Shown here: positions 53,910 through 62,878 of the stretch, piece by piece | How positions within the stretch are numbered: the stretch's first letter is position 1 | Layout: every line of letters begins with the position of its first letter | NCBI RefSeq assembly: GCF_000716605.1 | Contig: NZ_JNXE01000058.1 | Span: 54,655 to 118,654, forward strand | Direction: 5' to 3' | DNA length: 64,000 nt | Source: Streptomyces sp. NRRL F-525 | GTDB taxonomy: Bacteria > Actinomycetota > Actinomycetes > Streptomycetales > Streptomycetaceae | The notes under the pieces: model-generated | Seen by the model: the letters and a program-made list of their open reading frames with translations, nothing else | What the model was told of the DNA's origin: nothing | Databases searched by the model: none | Translations under genes and position numbers: made by a program

Positions 53910-54815
53910 TCAGTTGGGGCTCGGTGAACCCAACTCCCTTACCAGCCTGGCCGTTACCGGTACCGCGATGCCCTGTCGTTCCGCCGCCCGCAGCAACGCC
54001 CCGCCGATCGCGTCCAGTTCGAGCGGGCGGCCCGCCTCCGCGTTGCGCTGCATCGACGACTTGGTCTGCGGAGGGAAGGTGTCGTAGCGGGCCAGTGCGC
54101 CCGCCGCGTCCGAGGGACCGCCGTACGAGCGGCTCACCGCCGCCGTCTCCTCCAGCAGGGCCGTCAGCTCCTCGCGGTGGCGCGTGCGTACGTCGCCCAG
54201 GGGGAGGGCGTAGCGGGTGGTGAGGAGGGCGAGGGGGGCCAGGAAGGTCATCTTGGCCCAGAGCGCGGCCGTTTCGTCGGGCAGGACCTGGGTTGCGGGG
54301 CCGGCTTCGCGCAGTGCCTCCGCCAGGGTGTCCAGGCGGTCGCGGGGGACGGGGTCGCCTGTCAGGTCGATCTCCGCGAACGGGCTGCCGTGGTCAATCA
54401 CCCCTGGAGCGGTGCGAGTTGACTCGACCCGGATGATCGCGGGGGCCACCCGGGCGGGCGTGTAGCGGGCGCGCAGGTGTGTCGGGTGTTCTACGCCGTT
54501 CAGGAACGGGACGAGGAGGCCGTCGTCCAGGGTCTTCGCCGGGACTCGGGTGAGGGCCGCGTCCAGGGTTGTCGCCTTGACCGTGATCAGGCAGGCGTCC
54601 ACCGGTTCGCGTAGTTCCGTGTCCGCCTCCACCGGGGCGGTGAAGTCGCCGAAGCGGGTGCTGTGGACCCGGATTCCGTTCGTACGGAGGGTGTTGGCCG
54701 TTTCTGCTCCGGCCAGGCAGATCACTCGGTGGCCGGCGCGGGACAGCAGCGCCGCGAGCAGGCCGCCTACGCCGCCGGGGCCCAGTACCGCCACGGTGAG
54801 TTCGTTGTTCGCCAT
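53910..54815 (-). CDS. Ketopantoate reductase (PanE/ApbA) family protein
   Basis: The 301-residue protein has the Rossmann motif VLGPGGVGGLLAA at the N-terminus, TVKA after strand 4, and the C-terminal domain with KMTFLAPLALLTT and SSMQRNAEAGRPLELDAIGG, which matches the catalytic Lys and Ser/Asp pattern. It would reduce a 2-oxo acid such as ketopantoate with NADPH; family members often have other substrates. GAGAGGAC lies before the ATG at 54815. Confidence 0.88.
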   Translation of the reverse strand: MANNELTVAVLGPGGVGGLLAALLSRAGHRVICLAGAETANTLRTNGIRVHSTRFGDFTAPVEADTELREPVDACLITVKATTLDAALTRVPAKTLDDGLLVPFLNGVEHPTHLRARYTPARVAPAIIRVESTRTAPGVIDHGSPFAEIDLTGDPVPRDRLDTLAEALREAGPATQVLPDETAALWAKMTFLAPLALLTTRYALPLGDVRTRHREELTALLEETAAVSRSYGGPSDAAGALARYDTFPPQTKSSMQRNAEAGRPLELDAIGGALLRAAERQGIAVPVTARLVRELGSPSPN

Positions 54816-54935
54816 GTTTGCGTCCTCTCGTCGGTCGGCCCCGTGCGTGGTGACGGTGGCCGCCTCGGAGGGATCATCGCAGGTGTGTTCGGGAGAGGGG
54901 CGGCGGTATCGCTTGCGGCGCGGGAGACTGGGGGT

Positions 54936-55166
54936 ATGTGCCGCAGTATCAAGACGCTTCGACCGCCTGTTCTGCCTGACGAGGCCACGGAGGAGGAGAT
55001 TCGCGCTGCCGCGTTGCAGTACGTGCGGAAGGTCTCCGGGTTCCGGGCGCCTGCCGCGCACAATCGTGAGGTCTTCGACCGTGCGGTTGATGTGATTGCG
55101 GAGGCTACGGCTGAGTTGTTGGCGGGGCTTGAGGTGAGGGGGGCGGGCGCGTCGCGGGGAGCGTAG
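54936..55166 (+). CDS. DUF2277 family protein
   Basis: The 76-residue protein MCRSIKTLRPP...AALQYVRKVSGFRAPAAHNREVFDRAV matches DUF2277, a small family of unknown role. The conserved MCRxIKxL opening gives the start. It is divergent from the PanE-like gene and ends at a tandem array of hairpin repeats. Confidence 0.85.
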   Translation: MCRSIKTLRPPVLPDEATEEEIRAAALQYVRKVSGFRAPAAHNREVFDRAVDVIAEATAELLAGLEVRGAGASRGA

Positions 55167-55440
55167 TGAATCCGCGGGTCGGTGGGGGCTGGTCGCGCAG
55201 TTCCCCGCGCCCCTGAAAAGCGGATGCGTGCCCCTGATCCGTAGCGAAGCCGTGTCCCTGGAAACGAACGTGCGCCTCTGGGGCGTAGTGAATCCGCGGG
55301 CCGGTGGGGGCTGGTCGCGCAGTTCCCCGCGCCCCTGAAAGACGGATGCGCGCCCCCGATTCGAAACGGACGCGCGCCTCAGGTCCGTAGTGAATCCGCG
55401 GGTCGGTGGGGGCTGGTCGCGCAGTTCCCCGCGCCCCTGA
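55164..55440 (-). repeat. Tandem array of three hairpin-repeat units
   Basis: Three units of about 100-123 bases each begin GTAGTGAATCCGCGGG and carry a reverse-oriented 29-bp core (55185-55213, 55307-55335 and 55409-55437), followed by varied GCGCGCCCCTGATTC-like ends. The array separates the converging DUF2277 and DedA genes. Confidence 0.9.
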
Positions 55441-55484
55441 AGGACGGACGCGCGCCCCTGATTCAAAACGAACCCGCCCCGCCC

Positions 55485-56126
55485 CTAAGGCGCGCCAACC
55501 TCCGCCGCCACCCCCGGCTGCCTCCGCATCACGAACGCCGCCCCCGCGCCCGCCCCGAACAGCGCCAGCAAGGAAACCCCCGTCGCCAGCCAGGTGGCGC
55601 CCAGCCACTGTGCCCCGTAGTACCCCAGAGCCACGCTGTACGCCGCCCAGGACAGGCCCGCCAGGGCTGACCAGGGGAGGAAGTCTCGGGCTCGGCGGTG
55701 GGCGGCGCCTGCGCCCAGGGAGACGACCGAGCGGCCGGCGGGGGCGAAGCGGGCCAGGATGACCAGGGCGCCGCCGCCTCGGGCGAGGGCGAGGCCGAGA
55801 CGTTCCTGCGCGGTGGTGAGGCGGCGGGAGCGGGAGATCGCGCGGTCCAGGCGGGCGCCGCCGCGCCAGGCGAGCCGGTAGGCGACCAGGTCGCCCAGGA
55901 CGGACGCGGTGGCCGCGCACGCGATCAGCGCCAGGATGCTGGGGACCTCGTGCGGGACGGGAACCGCGTCCGCCGCCGCACCGGTGCCCGCTGCCGCCGC
56001 CGTCGCGGCCGCGATGACCAGGACGCCGCTCGGCAGAACCGGCAGGAACACATCAAGGAGTACGGACAGGGCGACCATGGCGTAGATCCATGGGCTGCCG
56101 GTCAGCGACCCCACACTCTCGAACAA
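55485..56126 (-). CDS. DedA family membrane protein
   Basis: The 213-residue protein has four to five membrane helices and the DedA/SNARE-associated motif, including LVILARFAPAGRSVVSLGAG. DedA proteins support membrane homeostasis and lipid carrier recycling. I chose TTG 56126, 5 bases after GGGGAG, because relatives start just before FESVGSLTGSPW; the frame extends upstream without a better start. Confidence 0.85.
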   Translation of the reverse strand: MFESVGSLTGSPWIYAMVALSVLLDVFLPVLPSGVLVIAAATAAAAGTGAAADAVPVPHEVPSILALIACAATASVLGDLVAYRLAWRGGARLDRAISRSRRLTTAQERLGLALARGGGALVILARFAPAGRSVVSLGAGAAHRRARDFLPWSALAGLSWAAYSVALGYYGAQWLGATWLATGVSLLALFGAGAGAAFVMRRQPGVAAEVGAP

Positions 56127-56355
56127 CGCGTCTCCCCGTGAACTCCCCCGTGGGCCGCGGCAAAGACGGCCAGTGACAGCCATACAGCGTACGCCTGGGT
56201 GGGTACAGGAGATTCACGGGGGGCGCGTGTGATCCGCACAGCGCGTTCACCCGGCTGCCCTGTCCCGAGGGGCGGGGCGGGCCCGCATCCCGTAGCAACT
56301 TAAAGGGGATCCAAACGCACCCAAAGGCATCAGAACGTTAGGAACGGTACACATC

Positions 56356-56910
56356 ATGGTGGCAGGCATATGTGCGGGCGCCGTCGTCGCGGCCCTTCTG
56401 GCGAGCGGCGGAGGTAGCAGTGGCGTCGGCTCCGGCTCCGGCGCCCCTGACGGGTACTGGATGCGGACTGACGCGCGGTTCGCTCCCGTCGGCGCCCTCG
56501 TGCCGTCGGCGGCGGTGACGTATGACAACAAGCTGGTTCCCGCCGCTGCTTGGATCCAGGTCAGTCAGCACATCGCAGTCAGTGGTGCTACGACCGTGCG
56601 GCTGAAGGTGGACGGGATGGTGCCTGGGCACGCGTACGGCGTCCACGTGCATCAGAAGCCCTGCGGTGCCGACCCGGCCGCCGCGGGCGGGCACTTCCAG
56701 CACAAGCCGTCGACGGACCCGGCCGCCACCAACGCCGACAACGAGGTCTGGCTCGACTTCACGGCCGACGAGCACGGTGCCGCCGAGGCCAGCGCCCAGC
56801 ACGACTGGGGCTTCCGGCAGGGCGAGGCGTCCTCCGTCGTCATCCATGACATGCCCGGCAGCCACACCCGCGCCGCCTGCTTCACGGTGCCGTTCGGCTG
56901 GGCTCCCTGA
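56356..56910 (+). CDS. Secreted Cu/Zn superoxide dismutase-like protein
   Basis: The 184-residue protein has a short N-terminal hydrophobic segment (about residues 2-18), then the SOD fold with GVHVHQKPCG, GGHFQHKPSTDP and VVIHDMPGSH. These give the expected copper and zinc His ligands and the disulfide Cys (CG and CF near the end). It would remove superoxide outside the cell; a reduced Cu site is possible because the classic GFHxHxxG is changed slightly. The ribosome binding site is weak. Confidence 0.8.
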   Translation: MVAGICAGAVVAALLASGGGSSGVGSGSGAPDGYWMRTDARFAPVGALVPSAAVTYDNKLVPAAAWIQVSQHIAVSGATTVRLKVDGMVPGHAYGVHVHQKPCGADPAAAGGHFQHKPSTDPAATNADNEVWLDFTADEHGAAEASAQHDWGFRQGEASSVVIHDMPGSHTRAACFTVPFGWAP

Positions 56911-56961
56911 CGCGACTGGCCGGTGTCCCTGGGAGGGGGCGCCGGCCAGTCGCTCAGTGGG

Positions 56962-57435
56962 TCAGGCGGCTACCGGCGTCTGGTCCGCCGACGTCCGCTC
57001 GCCGGCTGCCGTAGCGGACCGCTTCGCGAACAGCCGGTCCACGCCCAGCGCGCCGGACCCGGTGAACACCAGCAGCAGGAACGCCCAGCAGAACATCGCC
57101 GAGGCCTCGCCGCCGTTCTGGATCGGCCACAGGGCCGCCTGCTGGTGGACGTCGAAGTACGCGTACGCCATCGAGCCCGAGGTGATCAGCGCGGCCACCC
57201 GGGTGCCGAGGCCGAGCAGGACGAACGTGCCGCCGACGAGTTGGATCACGGCCGCGTACCAGCCGGGCCAGGTGCCCGCGTCCAGGGTGCCGCCGTCGGT
57301 GCCGGCCGCGCCGCCGAGGACGCCGAAGAGCGAGGCCGCTCCGTGGCAGGCGAAGAGCAGGCCGACGACGATCCGGAACAGGCCGACGGCGTACGGCTGG
57401 GCCTTGTTGAGGCGTCCGTTGATGTGAGGGGTCAC
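56962..57435 (-). CDS. DoxX family membrane protein
   Basis: The 157-residue protein has four membrane helices and the DoxX family pattern (GLFRIVVGLLFACHGAASLFG, WPGWYAAVIQLVGGTFVLLGLGTR and GEASAMFCWAFLLLVFTG). DoxX-like proteins are linked to thiosulfate:quinone oxidoreduction or redox stress; this one's role is unknown. The upstream region carries a TTAGGT-GA-ACCTAA dyad that overlaps the end of the next gene. Confidence 0.88.
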   Translation of the reverse strand: MTPHINGRLNKAQPYAVGLFRIVVGLLFACHGAASLFGVLGGAAGTDGGTLDAGTWPGWYAAVIQLVGGTFVLLGLGTRVAALITSGSMAYAYFDVHQQAALWPIQNGGEASAMFCWAFLLLVFTGSGALGVDRLFAKRSATAAGERTSADQTPVAA

Positions 57436-57510
57436 GTGGGGGGTGCTCCTTCGGTCGGGCCGGTCCGGGTCGCGGACCGGTCTGGGGGCGAGCCGAGTGA
57501 GCGATCAACG

Positions 57511-57524
57511 TTAGGTGAACCTAA
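57511..57524. promoter_or_regulatory. TTAGGT-N2-ACCTAA dyad upstream of doxX
   Basis: Perfect 6-base arms with a 2-base gap lie upstream of the doxX-like gene and overlap the stop codon of the FAD protein gene. The half-sites look like those of DtxR/DmdR iron boxes, but the normal box is 19 bases with a wider gap. So a different regulator is likely. Confidence 0.45.
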
Positions 57525-59452
57525 TCAATGCTTGCAAGTTCAACATTTGGCCACCGTTCGGCTTCCGTTTGCGGTTCCGGTTCGGCCGTCGCCGCACGTA
57601 GAACCGCTCTCGCCACCGCGTCGGCATCCGAAAGCGTGACCGAATCCACCCCTGGACGAGCACCCGCCGCGGTCACCCAGTGCACGCCCTCCGTGGGCAC
57701 CCCGAACGCGAACCGCCTTGCGTGGACGGCTCCTTGACGGTCAATCAGGTGGTATGGACGTGGTGTTACGTCGAGTCCTCCCGTTTCGTAACCGTCCACC
57801 GTGTGCGGGCGGCACCGGCCCGTCCGCAGCAGTCGGCCGAGCAGTTCGTCGGCGGTGCGGCGCAGGTCCGGTTCGGGGAGTCGGGCCTCTATGAGGGTTG
57901 TCACACGCACTGCCGAGCCCGGTACCTCCGGTGAGCGCGCCACCCAGGCGCCGTCGGCCTCCCGCACCTCCAGCCGCGGCCCGAGCACCTCCACCACGCC
58001 CGCCTCCACCAGCGCGGCCAGCTCCTCGATACGGCGCCGGGGCGGGCCGATGGACAGGAACGCGTTGAGCGGCGTGTACCAGCGGTCCAGGTGGTCACGG
58101 CGGGAGGTGCCGGCCAGACCGCCGTGGTCGACGACCAGCCGGAGCTCGTTGCGCAGATCGCGCAGCACGTCCAGCGCCGCCTTGAGCGGACCATCCACAT
58201 TGCCGAGCGCCGCGTGCTCGGCGTCCTCGCGCAGATACGCCAGCAGCCAGTCCCGCCAGGCTGTGGGATGCGCGAGATCGGCTTCCGTATACGGGCGGGA
58301 CAGTCGGTCCCAGCACCAGCGGTCTGCGGCTACGATCCCGAACTCGTCGAGGATCAGGGCCTCTTGGGGGTCCCGGTGCGGGACGGCGAGGAAGCGCTCG
58401 GTGAAGTCCGTCGACTCGGGGTGGCGGGAGGGTCGTAGCAGCGCCGTGTAGTAGACCGTCTCCACCTCCTTCGCCACCAACGGCCATATCTCCGTGAGGA
58501 ATTCGGGCGGTTCGGCGGAGTCGGCGCGTTTGCGGAAGGCCGATATCGCCTCGGGGGTGAGGACTTGGGGGGTGTGGCGGCCGTAGGGGCCCTTCGCGTT
58601 GTCGCCGCGGGCCTGGTACGGGATGCCTCGGCGTGAACCGGCGTACAGGCGGGGCTCGTTGCCCGAGGGGACGTAGCGCAGGCCGCCGTTCTCCGTGCGG
58701 GCGAAACGGCCGCCCTTGCCCGTCGTCAACAGGGCTGTGTGGTCGAAGAAGTTGAGGCCCAGGCCGCGCAACAGGACTGGTTCGCCGGGCCGTACGACGG
58801 TCAGGTCGACGTCGGCCGGGTTGGCGGGCGGGATGTGGCGCAGGCCGTGGCGGGCGGCGTGGGAGGTGAGGCGGCGGTGGGGGGTGTCCGGGGTCGTCGG
58901 GAGGTGGCCCTGGGCCAGGACCACGGCCGAAAGGGCGGACAGGGTACGGCCGTTGTCGAGGGTGAGGGACTGGTGGCCGTCCGCCGTGTCGTCGAGGCGT
59001 ATCGCGCGTGCGCTGTGTGTCGCGACCTGGACGGACTCGGGGGCCTCGCGGACCGTGCGGGCGAACACCCACTCCAGGTAGCGGCCGTAGTGGGCGCGGG
59101 TGGGGTAGTCGTCGGGGCCCAGTTCGGCGGGTGCCCACTCGTGCAGGCTCGGGCCGGGGCGGACGGGCCCCGAGCAGTCGACGCTGGCGTCGGTGAAGAG
59201 GGTCACCTGGGAGGCCACGGTGTTCATCAGCAGCTCGGGGGACTGCGCGGAGCGCCAGACGCGGCCGGGGCCCGGGGGCGCCGGGTCGACGACGTGGACG
59301 GTGAGCCGGGTGCCGGGCGGGAGGAGGTCCGGTGCCGAGGCGCAGAGGCGTTCCAGGACGCTGGTGCCGCGCGGACCGGCGCCGACCACGGCGACCGAGA
59401 CGGCGGCCGGGGTGGGGGCCGGTTCGCCGTCGGGCGCGTTCACTGCAGACAA
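57521..59452 (-). CDS. Large FAD/NAD(P)-binding protein
   Basis: The protein of about 643 residues has GxGxxG near the N-terminus (VAVVGAGPRGTSVLERL), then a FAD/NAD(P)-binding domain (PF13454-like) with GRVWRSAQSPELLMNTVASQ. The function is unknown; relatives include adenylation-linked or siderophore-related redox proteins and polymer-tailoring monooxygenase-like proteins. The start is uncertain: TTG 59452 has GGGAG at good distance, while GTG 59443 and 59500 do not. Confidence 0.75.
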   Translation of the reverse strand: MSAVNAPDGEPAPTPAAVSVAVVGAGPRGTSVLERLCASAPDLLPPGTRLTVHVVDPAPPGPGRVWRSAQSPELLMNTVASQVTLFTDASVDCSGPVRPGPSLHEWAPAELGPDDYPTRAHYGRYLEWVFARTVREAPESVQVATHSARAIRLDDTADGHQSLTLDNGRTLSALSAVVLAQGHLPTTPDTPHRRLTSHAARHGLRHIPPANPADVDLTVVRPGEPVLLRGLGLNFFDHTALLTTGKGGRFARTENGGLRYVPSGNEPRLYAGSRRGIPYQARGDNAKGPYGRHTPQVLTPEAISAFRKRADSAEPPEFLTEIWPLVAKEVETVYYTALLRPSRHPESTDFTERFLAVPHRDPQEALILDEFGIVAADRWCWDRLSRPYTEADLAHPTAWRDWLLAYLREDAEHAALGNVDGPLKAALDVLRDLRNELRLVVDHGGLAGTSRRDHLDRWYTPLNAFLSIGPPRRRIEELAALVEAGVVEVLGPRLEVREADGAWVARSPEVPGSAVRVTTLIEARLPEPDLRRTADELLGRLLRTGRCRPHTVDGYETGGLDVTPRPYHLIDRQGAVHARRFAFGVPTEGVHWVTAAGARPGVDSVTLSDADAVARAVLRAATAEPEPQTEAERWPNVELASID

Positions 59453-59541
59453 AGGGGTGACTCCCGGGCGTGTGGGGGCGCAATGGAGCAGACCGCCCAC
59501 TGGGAAAGCGGACGGCCCGCCTCATCATGCCCCGACCGAGG

Positions 59542-61170
59542 TCAGGGGGGTGTCAGCGGGGACTCCTCCACGGTCTTCAGCGTCCCGTCCGCCCGCGCCT
59601 GCTCCAGCCGCAGCCGGGCCGAACGGCCGCGCAGGGTAAGGGTCATGAGCTGGTTGCCGAACCAAGGCCCGCCCGTCTTGCGCCACTTGACCGACGGGTC
59701 CGCGCACCGGCCGTGCCGGGCCAGGCGGCGGCCCAGGCCGCGGGCGACCGCGCTCCAGCCGAAGCGGAAGCCGACGCGTATGTAGGAGGGGATGGAGTTG
59801 TGGACGGGGGAGCAGGTGAGCTGGAGGACGCGCGAACTCGGGCTGCCGGTCCGCCACTTGGGCTCCGCGACGTACGCGTGGTGTACGTCGCCCGACAGCA
59901 CGAGCACCGACGCCGGTGCCCCGTCTCCCGTCCCCACCTCGGCGATCAGGTCGGCCAGGTTCTCGAACGACTCCGGGAACGCCGCCCAGTGTTCCAGGTC
60001 GGCCGCGCGGCGCAGCTTCTCGCCGAACTCGGCCCAGCGGGTGCCCCGTTCACCCCGGCACAGGGCCGCGTCCCAGGACTCGGCGTCGTGGACGAGGTGG
60101 GGCAGCAGCCAGGGGAGGGAGGTGCCGATGAGGAGGTGGTCGTAGGAGGCGCGGTCCGTGAGTGCCTCGGTGCGCAGCCAGTCGGCCTCTCCGGGGTCGA
60201 GCATCGCGCGGTTCTGCTCGTCGAGGACGCGGGCGGCCCTGCTGTCGACCATCAGCAGGCGGACGCGGCCGAAGTCGCGCCGGTAGCTCCAGCGGACGGT
60301 GGCCGGGTCGGCGTCGGCGCGGCAGGCGAAGGCGCGGAGTTCGTCGGTGCCGTCGGGGGCGGAGCGGACCGCCAAGTAGAGGGGATCGGCGGCGAGTTCG
60401 GCGGGGGAGAGGTTCCCGAGGTGCTGGTGGACCCAGTACGACATGAGGCCGCTGAGCAGTCGCTCGCGCCACCACGGGGTCGCCCGCATGTCCGCCAGCC
60501 AGGAGGCGGAAGTGTTCCAGTCGTCGATCACGTCGTGGTCGTCGAAGATCATGCAACTCGGCACGGTGGAGAGCAGCCAGCGGATTTCCGGGTCCAGCCA
60601 GGACTCGTAGTAGAGGCGCGTGTACTCCTCGTAGTCCGCGACCTCGCTGCCCGGCGGCTCGCGCAGGTCGCGGCGGGCGGAGAGCCAGCGGCGGGTCGCG
60701 TCGGAGACCTCGTCGGCGTAGACCTGGTCGCCCAACAGGACGAGTACGTCCGGGCGTTCGGACCGCGGCTCGCGGGCGATGCGCGAGGCCAGTGTGTCCA
60801 GGGCGTCCGGGCCCACCGGGTCGTGGGCGTCGGCGGCCGGTGCGGCCCAGCGGCACGAGCCGAACGCGACGCGGACCGTACCGTCCGCGTCCGGGGTGTG
60901 GATCACGGACGGTGGGAAGGGCGAGTCGGGCAGCGGCCACACGTGCGCGCCGTCCAGGAACACGTCGTACGGCGTCGAGGTCCCCGGTGTGAGACCTTCC
61001 ACCGGCACCAACGCGTAGTGGTGGCCCGCCACTTGGAAGGTGCGGGCGGTGCCCCGGGCGCCGTCCGCGCAGCGCACCTCGGCGGTGCACGGGCGGCTCG
61101 CCTCGACCCATACGGTCGCGGACGAGCCGTCGGCGTAGCGAAGCAGTGGTCCAAGACTCAGTCCGGCCAC
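59542..61170 (-). CDS. PhoD-like metallophosphatase
   Basis: The 542-residue protein has the PhoD family motifs FGSCRW, LLGDQVYAD, IFDDHDVIDDWN and LSGDVHHAY, in order, which bind the Fe/Ca or related metals. Family members hydrolyse phosphodiesters or monoesters. There is no twin-arginine signal peptide, unlike secreted PhoD, so this may be a cytosolic or leaderless relative. The start is ATG 61170; it is transcribed toward the FAD protein gene on the same strand. Confidence 0.88.
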   Translation of the reverse strand: MAGLSLGPLLRYADGSSATVWVEASRPCTAEVRCADGARGTARTFQVAGHHYALVPVEGLTPGTSTPYDVFLDGAHVWPLPDSPFPPSVIHTPDADGTVRVAFGSCRWAAPAADAHDPVGPDALDTLASRIAREPRSERPDVLVLLGDQVYADEVSDATRRWLSARRDLREPPGSEVADYEEYTRLYYESWLDPEIRWLLSTVPSCMIFDDHDVIDDWNTSASWLADMRATPWWRERLLSGLMSYWVHQHLGNLSPAELAADPLYLAVRSAPDGTDELRAFACRADADPATVRWSYRRDFGRVRLLMVDSRAARVLDEQNRAMLDPGEADWLRTEALTDRASYDHLLIGTSLPWLLPHLVHDAESWDAALCRGERGTRWAEFGEKLRRAADLEHWAAFPESFENLADLIAEVGTGDGAPASVLVLSGDVHHAYVAEPKWRTGSPSSRVLQLTCSPVHNSIPSYIRVGFRFGWSAVARGLGRRLARHGRCADPSVKWRKTGGPWFGNQLMTLTLRGRSARLRLEQARADGTLKTVEESPLTPP

Positions 61171-61251
61171 GGTTGATCACCTTCCTCCGTCGCCCCGTAC
61201 GGTACGGAACGACGGAGGTCAGTGACCAGGTTCCGGGGCTGCCAAAAAGGA

Positions 61252-61899
61252 TCAGCAGCCGCTGAGGACCGAGGTGAGCTTGGCCTTCTCGGCGGTGTCG
61301 ACCGAGAGGTCGTAGTAGTACTTCACCTGGACCCAGGCACGCACGTAGGTGCAGGCGTACGAGGTGAGCGAGGGCATCCACTCGGCCGGGTCCTTGTCGC
61401 CCTTGGACTGGTTGACGTTGTCGGTGACCGCGAGGAGCTGCGGGCGGGTCACGTCGTTGGCGAAGGACTCGCGCTGGGCGGTGGTCCAGTTGCGGGCACC
61501 GGAGTCCCAGGCCTCGGCCAGCGGGACGAGGTGGTCGATGTCGACGTCGGAGGCGGCGGTCCAGGTGGCGCCGTCGTAGGGGGAGTACCAGCTGCCGCTG
61601 GTGGCGACGCAGGCGGAGGTGGTGACGACGTTCGTACCGTCGCGCTTGAGGATCCACTCACGGGTGTTGCAGGTACCGCTGATGGTGTCCCAGGTCGGGA
61701 ACAGGTCGCGCTCGTAGCCGGTCCTGACCTCGGTGGCCACGGTGAGGGAGGCGAGGTAGGTGCGGGCGGTGGCGGCGCTGACCGGGGTGGGGAGGGCGGC
61801 GGAGGCGGTCGGGCCGTTGAAGAGTCCGGCGAAGGCTATGAGGCCGGTCAGTGTCGCGAGTATGCTGAGCCGTCGTCGACGCGCGTAGAACTTCGGCAT
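61252..61899 (-). CDS. Secreted HNH-type nuclease (DUF1524)
   Basis: The 215-residue protein has a signal peptide (about residues 1-35, ending SAALPTP) and the nuclease motif DIDHLVPLAEAWDSGA, then NDVTRPQLLAVTDNVNQSKGDKDPAEW. These are the His and Asn of a DUF1524/HNH fold. Four Cys can form disulfides. It would degrade extracellular nucleic acid. AAGGGAG lies before the ATG at 61899. Confidence 0.9.
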   Translation of the reverse strand: MPKFYARRRRLSILATLTGLIAFAGLFNGPTASAALPTPVSAATARTYLASLTVATEVRTGYERDLFPTWDTISGTCNTREWILKRDGTNVVTTSACVATSGSWYSPYDGATWTAASDVDIDHLVPLAEAWDSGARNWTTAQRESFANDVTRPQLLAVTDNVNQSKGDKDPAEWMPSLTSYACTYVRAWVQVKYYYDLSVDTAEKAKLTSVLSGC

Positions 61900-62080
61900 A
61901 CGAACTCCCTTGTGGTGTGGGGGTGTTGGAGTGCGAGCGGGGAAATGCTCGCGGTGCCGTGTTGCGGGGAGGTGTGCGCCCGGTAAGAAGCTAGTGACGT
62001 GCTCATGACACAACAAGGGGCGCGACGAGACTTTCCTCACGGGTGGGCGGGGCCGGTCCTCGCGTACAGTGGATGGCGCA
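61900..62080. other. Gap between the HNH nuclease gene and the riboswitch
   Basis: No gene is seen. TACAGT at 62065-62070 could be the -10 of the riboswitch transcript. The nuclease gene's promoter must lie in the left part but is not clear. Confidence 0.4.
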
Positions 62081-62192
62081 GAAGGGGAGTAGCTCTTCGC
62101 CGGACCGTCGACATACTGCTCAGCTCGTCTGAGCCGGCGCCCGGAGGCAGGTCCATCGCGTGGATACGCGGGGATCGGCCAGCGAGACCTTC
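62081..62192 (+). promoter_or_regulatory. yybP-ykoY type Mn2+ riboswitch
   Basis: The diagnostic 5' part GAAGGGGAGTAGC and 3' part GCGAGACCTTC are both present. GAAGG at 62081 pairs with CCTTC at 62188-62192 to close the aptamer. Between them is a hairpin with GCTCAGCTCGTCTGAGCC. This class senses Mn2+ and is often found upstream of TMEM165-type Mn2+ exporters. The gene at 62297 is just such a protein. The switch could work through RBS masking by the GGGGC/GCCCC hairpin near 62270. Confidence 0.9.
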
Positions 62193-62296
62193 GGTAAAGC
62201 AGTGCACTAGTCGTTTTTCGTGTGCGCTGCCGTGCCGAGGTGTCCGCGGACAGCAATCACACTCTCGGTGGGGCAGCCCCGACCGATTGAGGAATT

Positions 62297-62878
62297 TTGA
62301 TCAGCATCAGCGTGACGGCGCTCGTCTTCGGCGTCGTCTTTCTCGCCGAACTCCCCGACAAGACCGCGCTCGCCGGACTCGTCCTCGGCACCCGTTACCG
62401 CGCCTCGTACGTCTTCGCCGGCGTGGCCGCCGCGTTCCTTCTGCATGTCGTGCTCGCGGTGGCGGCGGGCAGCGTACTGACCTTGCTGCCGCAGCAGTTG
62501 GTGGCCGCGGTCACCGGTGTGCTCTTCCTGGGCGGGGCCGCGGTGCTCCTCTTCAAGAAGGGTGACGACGACGAGGAGGTCCGCGCGCCGAAGGACCAGT
62601 CCTTCTGGCGGGTGTCCGGTGCCGGGTTCATGCTCATCCTGGTCGCCGAGTTCGGTGATCTGACCCAGATCATGACGGCGAACCTCGCGGCGCGTTACGA
62701 CGATCCGTTCTCCGTCGGGCTCGGTGCGGTGCTGGCGCTGTGGGCTGTGGCCGGGCTGGGAATCGTGGGTGGAAAGGCGCTGATGAAGCGGGTGCCGTTG
62801 GAGTTGATCACGCGGATCGCGGCGGTGCTGATGCTGGCGCTGGGGGCGTGGAGCTTGTGGGAGGCCGTGACCGCCTGA
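62297..62878 (+). CDS. TMEM165/GDT1 family (UPF0016) cation exporter, likely Mn2+
   Basis: The 193-residue protein has six predicted helices and two copies of the family motif: ExxDK[T/S] as AELPDKTALA, and AEFGDLTQIM. These acidic motifs bind the cation. The family exports Mn2+ or Ca2+. The TTG start follows GAGGA. A Mn2+-sensing riboswitch upstream makes Mn2+ detoxification the likely role. Confidence 0.92.
   Translation: MISISVTALVFGVVFLAELPDKTALAGLVLGTRYRASYVFAGVAAAFLLHVVLAVAAGSVLTLLPQQLVAAVTGVLFLGGAAVLLFKKGDDDEEVRAPKDQSFWRVSGAGFMLILVAEFGDLTQIMTANLAARYDDPFSVGLGAVLALWAVAGLGIVGGKALMKRVPLELITRIAAVLMLALGAWSLWEAVTA

Noticed and set aside
54816..55466. Upstream extension of the PanE-like protein through GRASVLQGRGELRDQP repeats
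   Set aside because: This is the translated hairpin repeat; the real start at 54815 has a ribosome binding site and a Rossmann motif right after it.
57511..57524. DtxR/DmdR iron box
   Set aside because: The arms are right but the gap is 2 bases; the usual site has 19 bases and a wider centre. Kept only as an unknown dyad.
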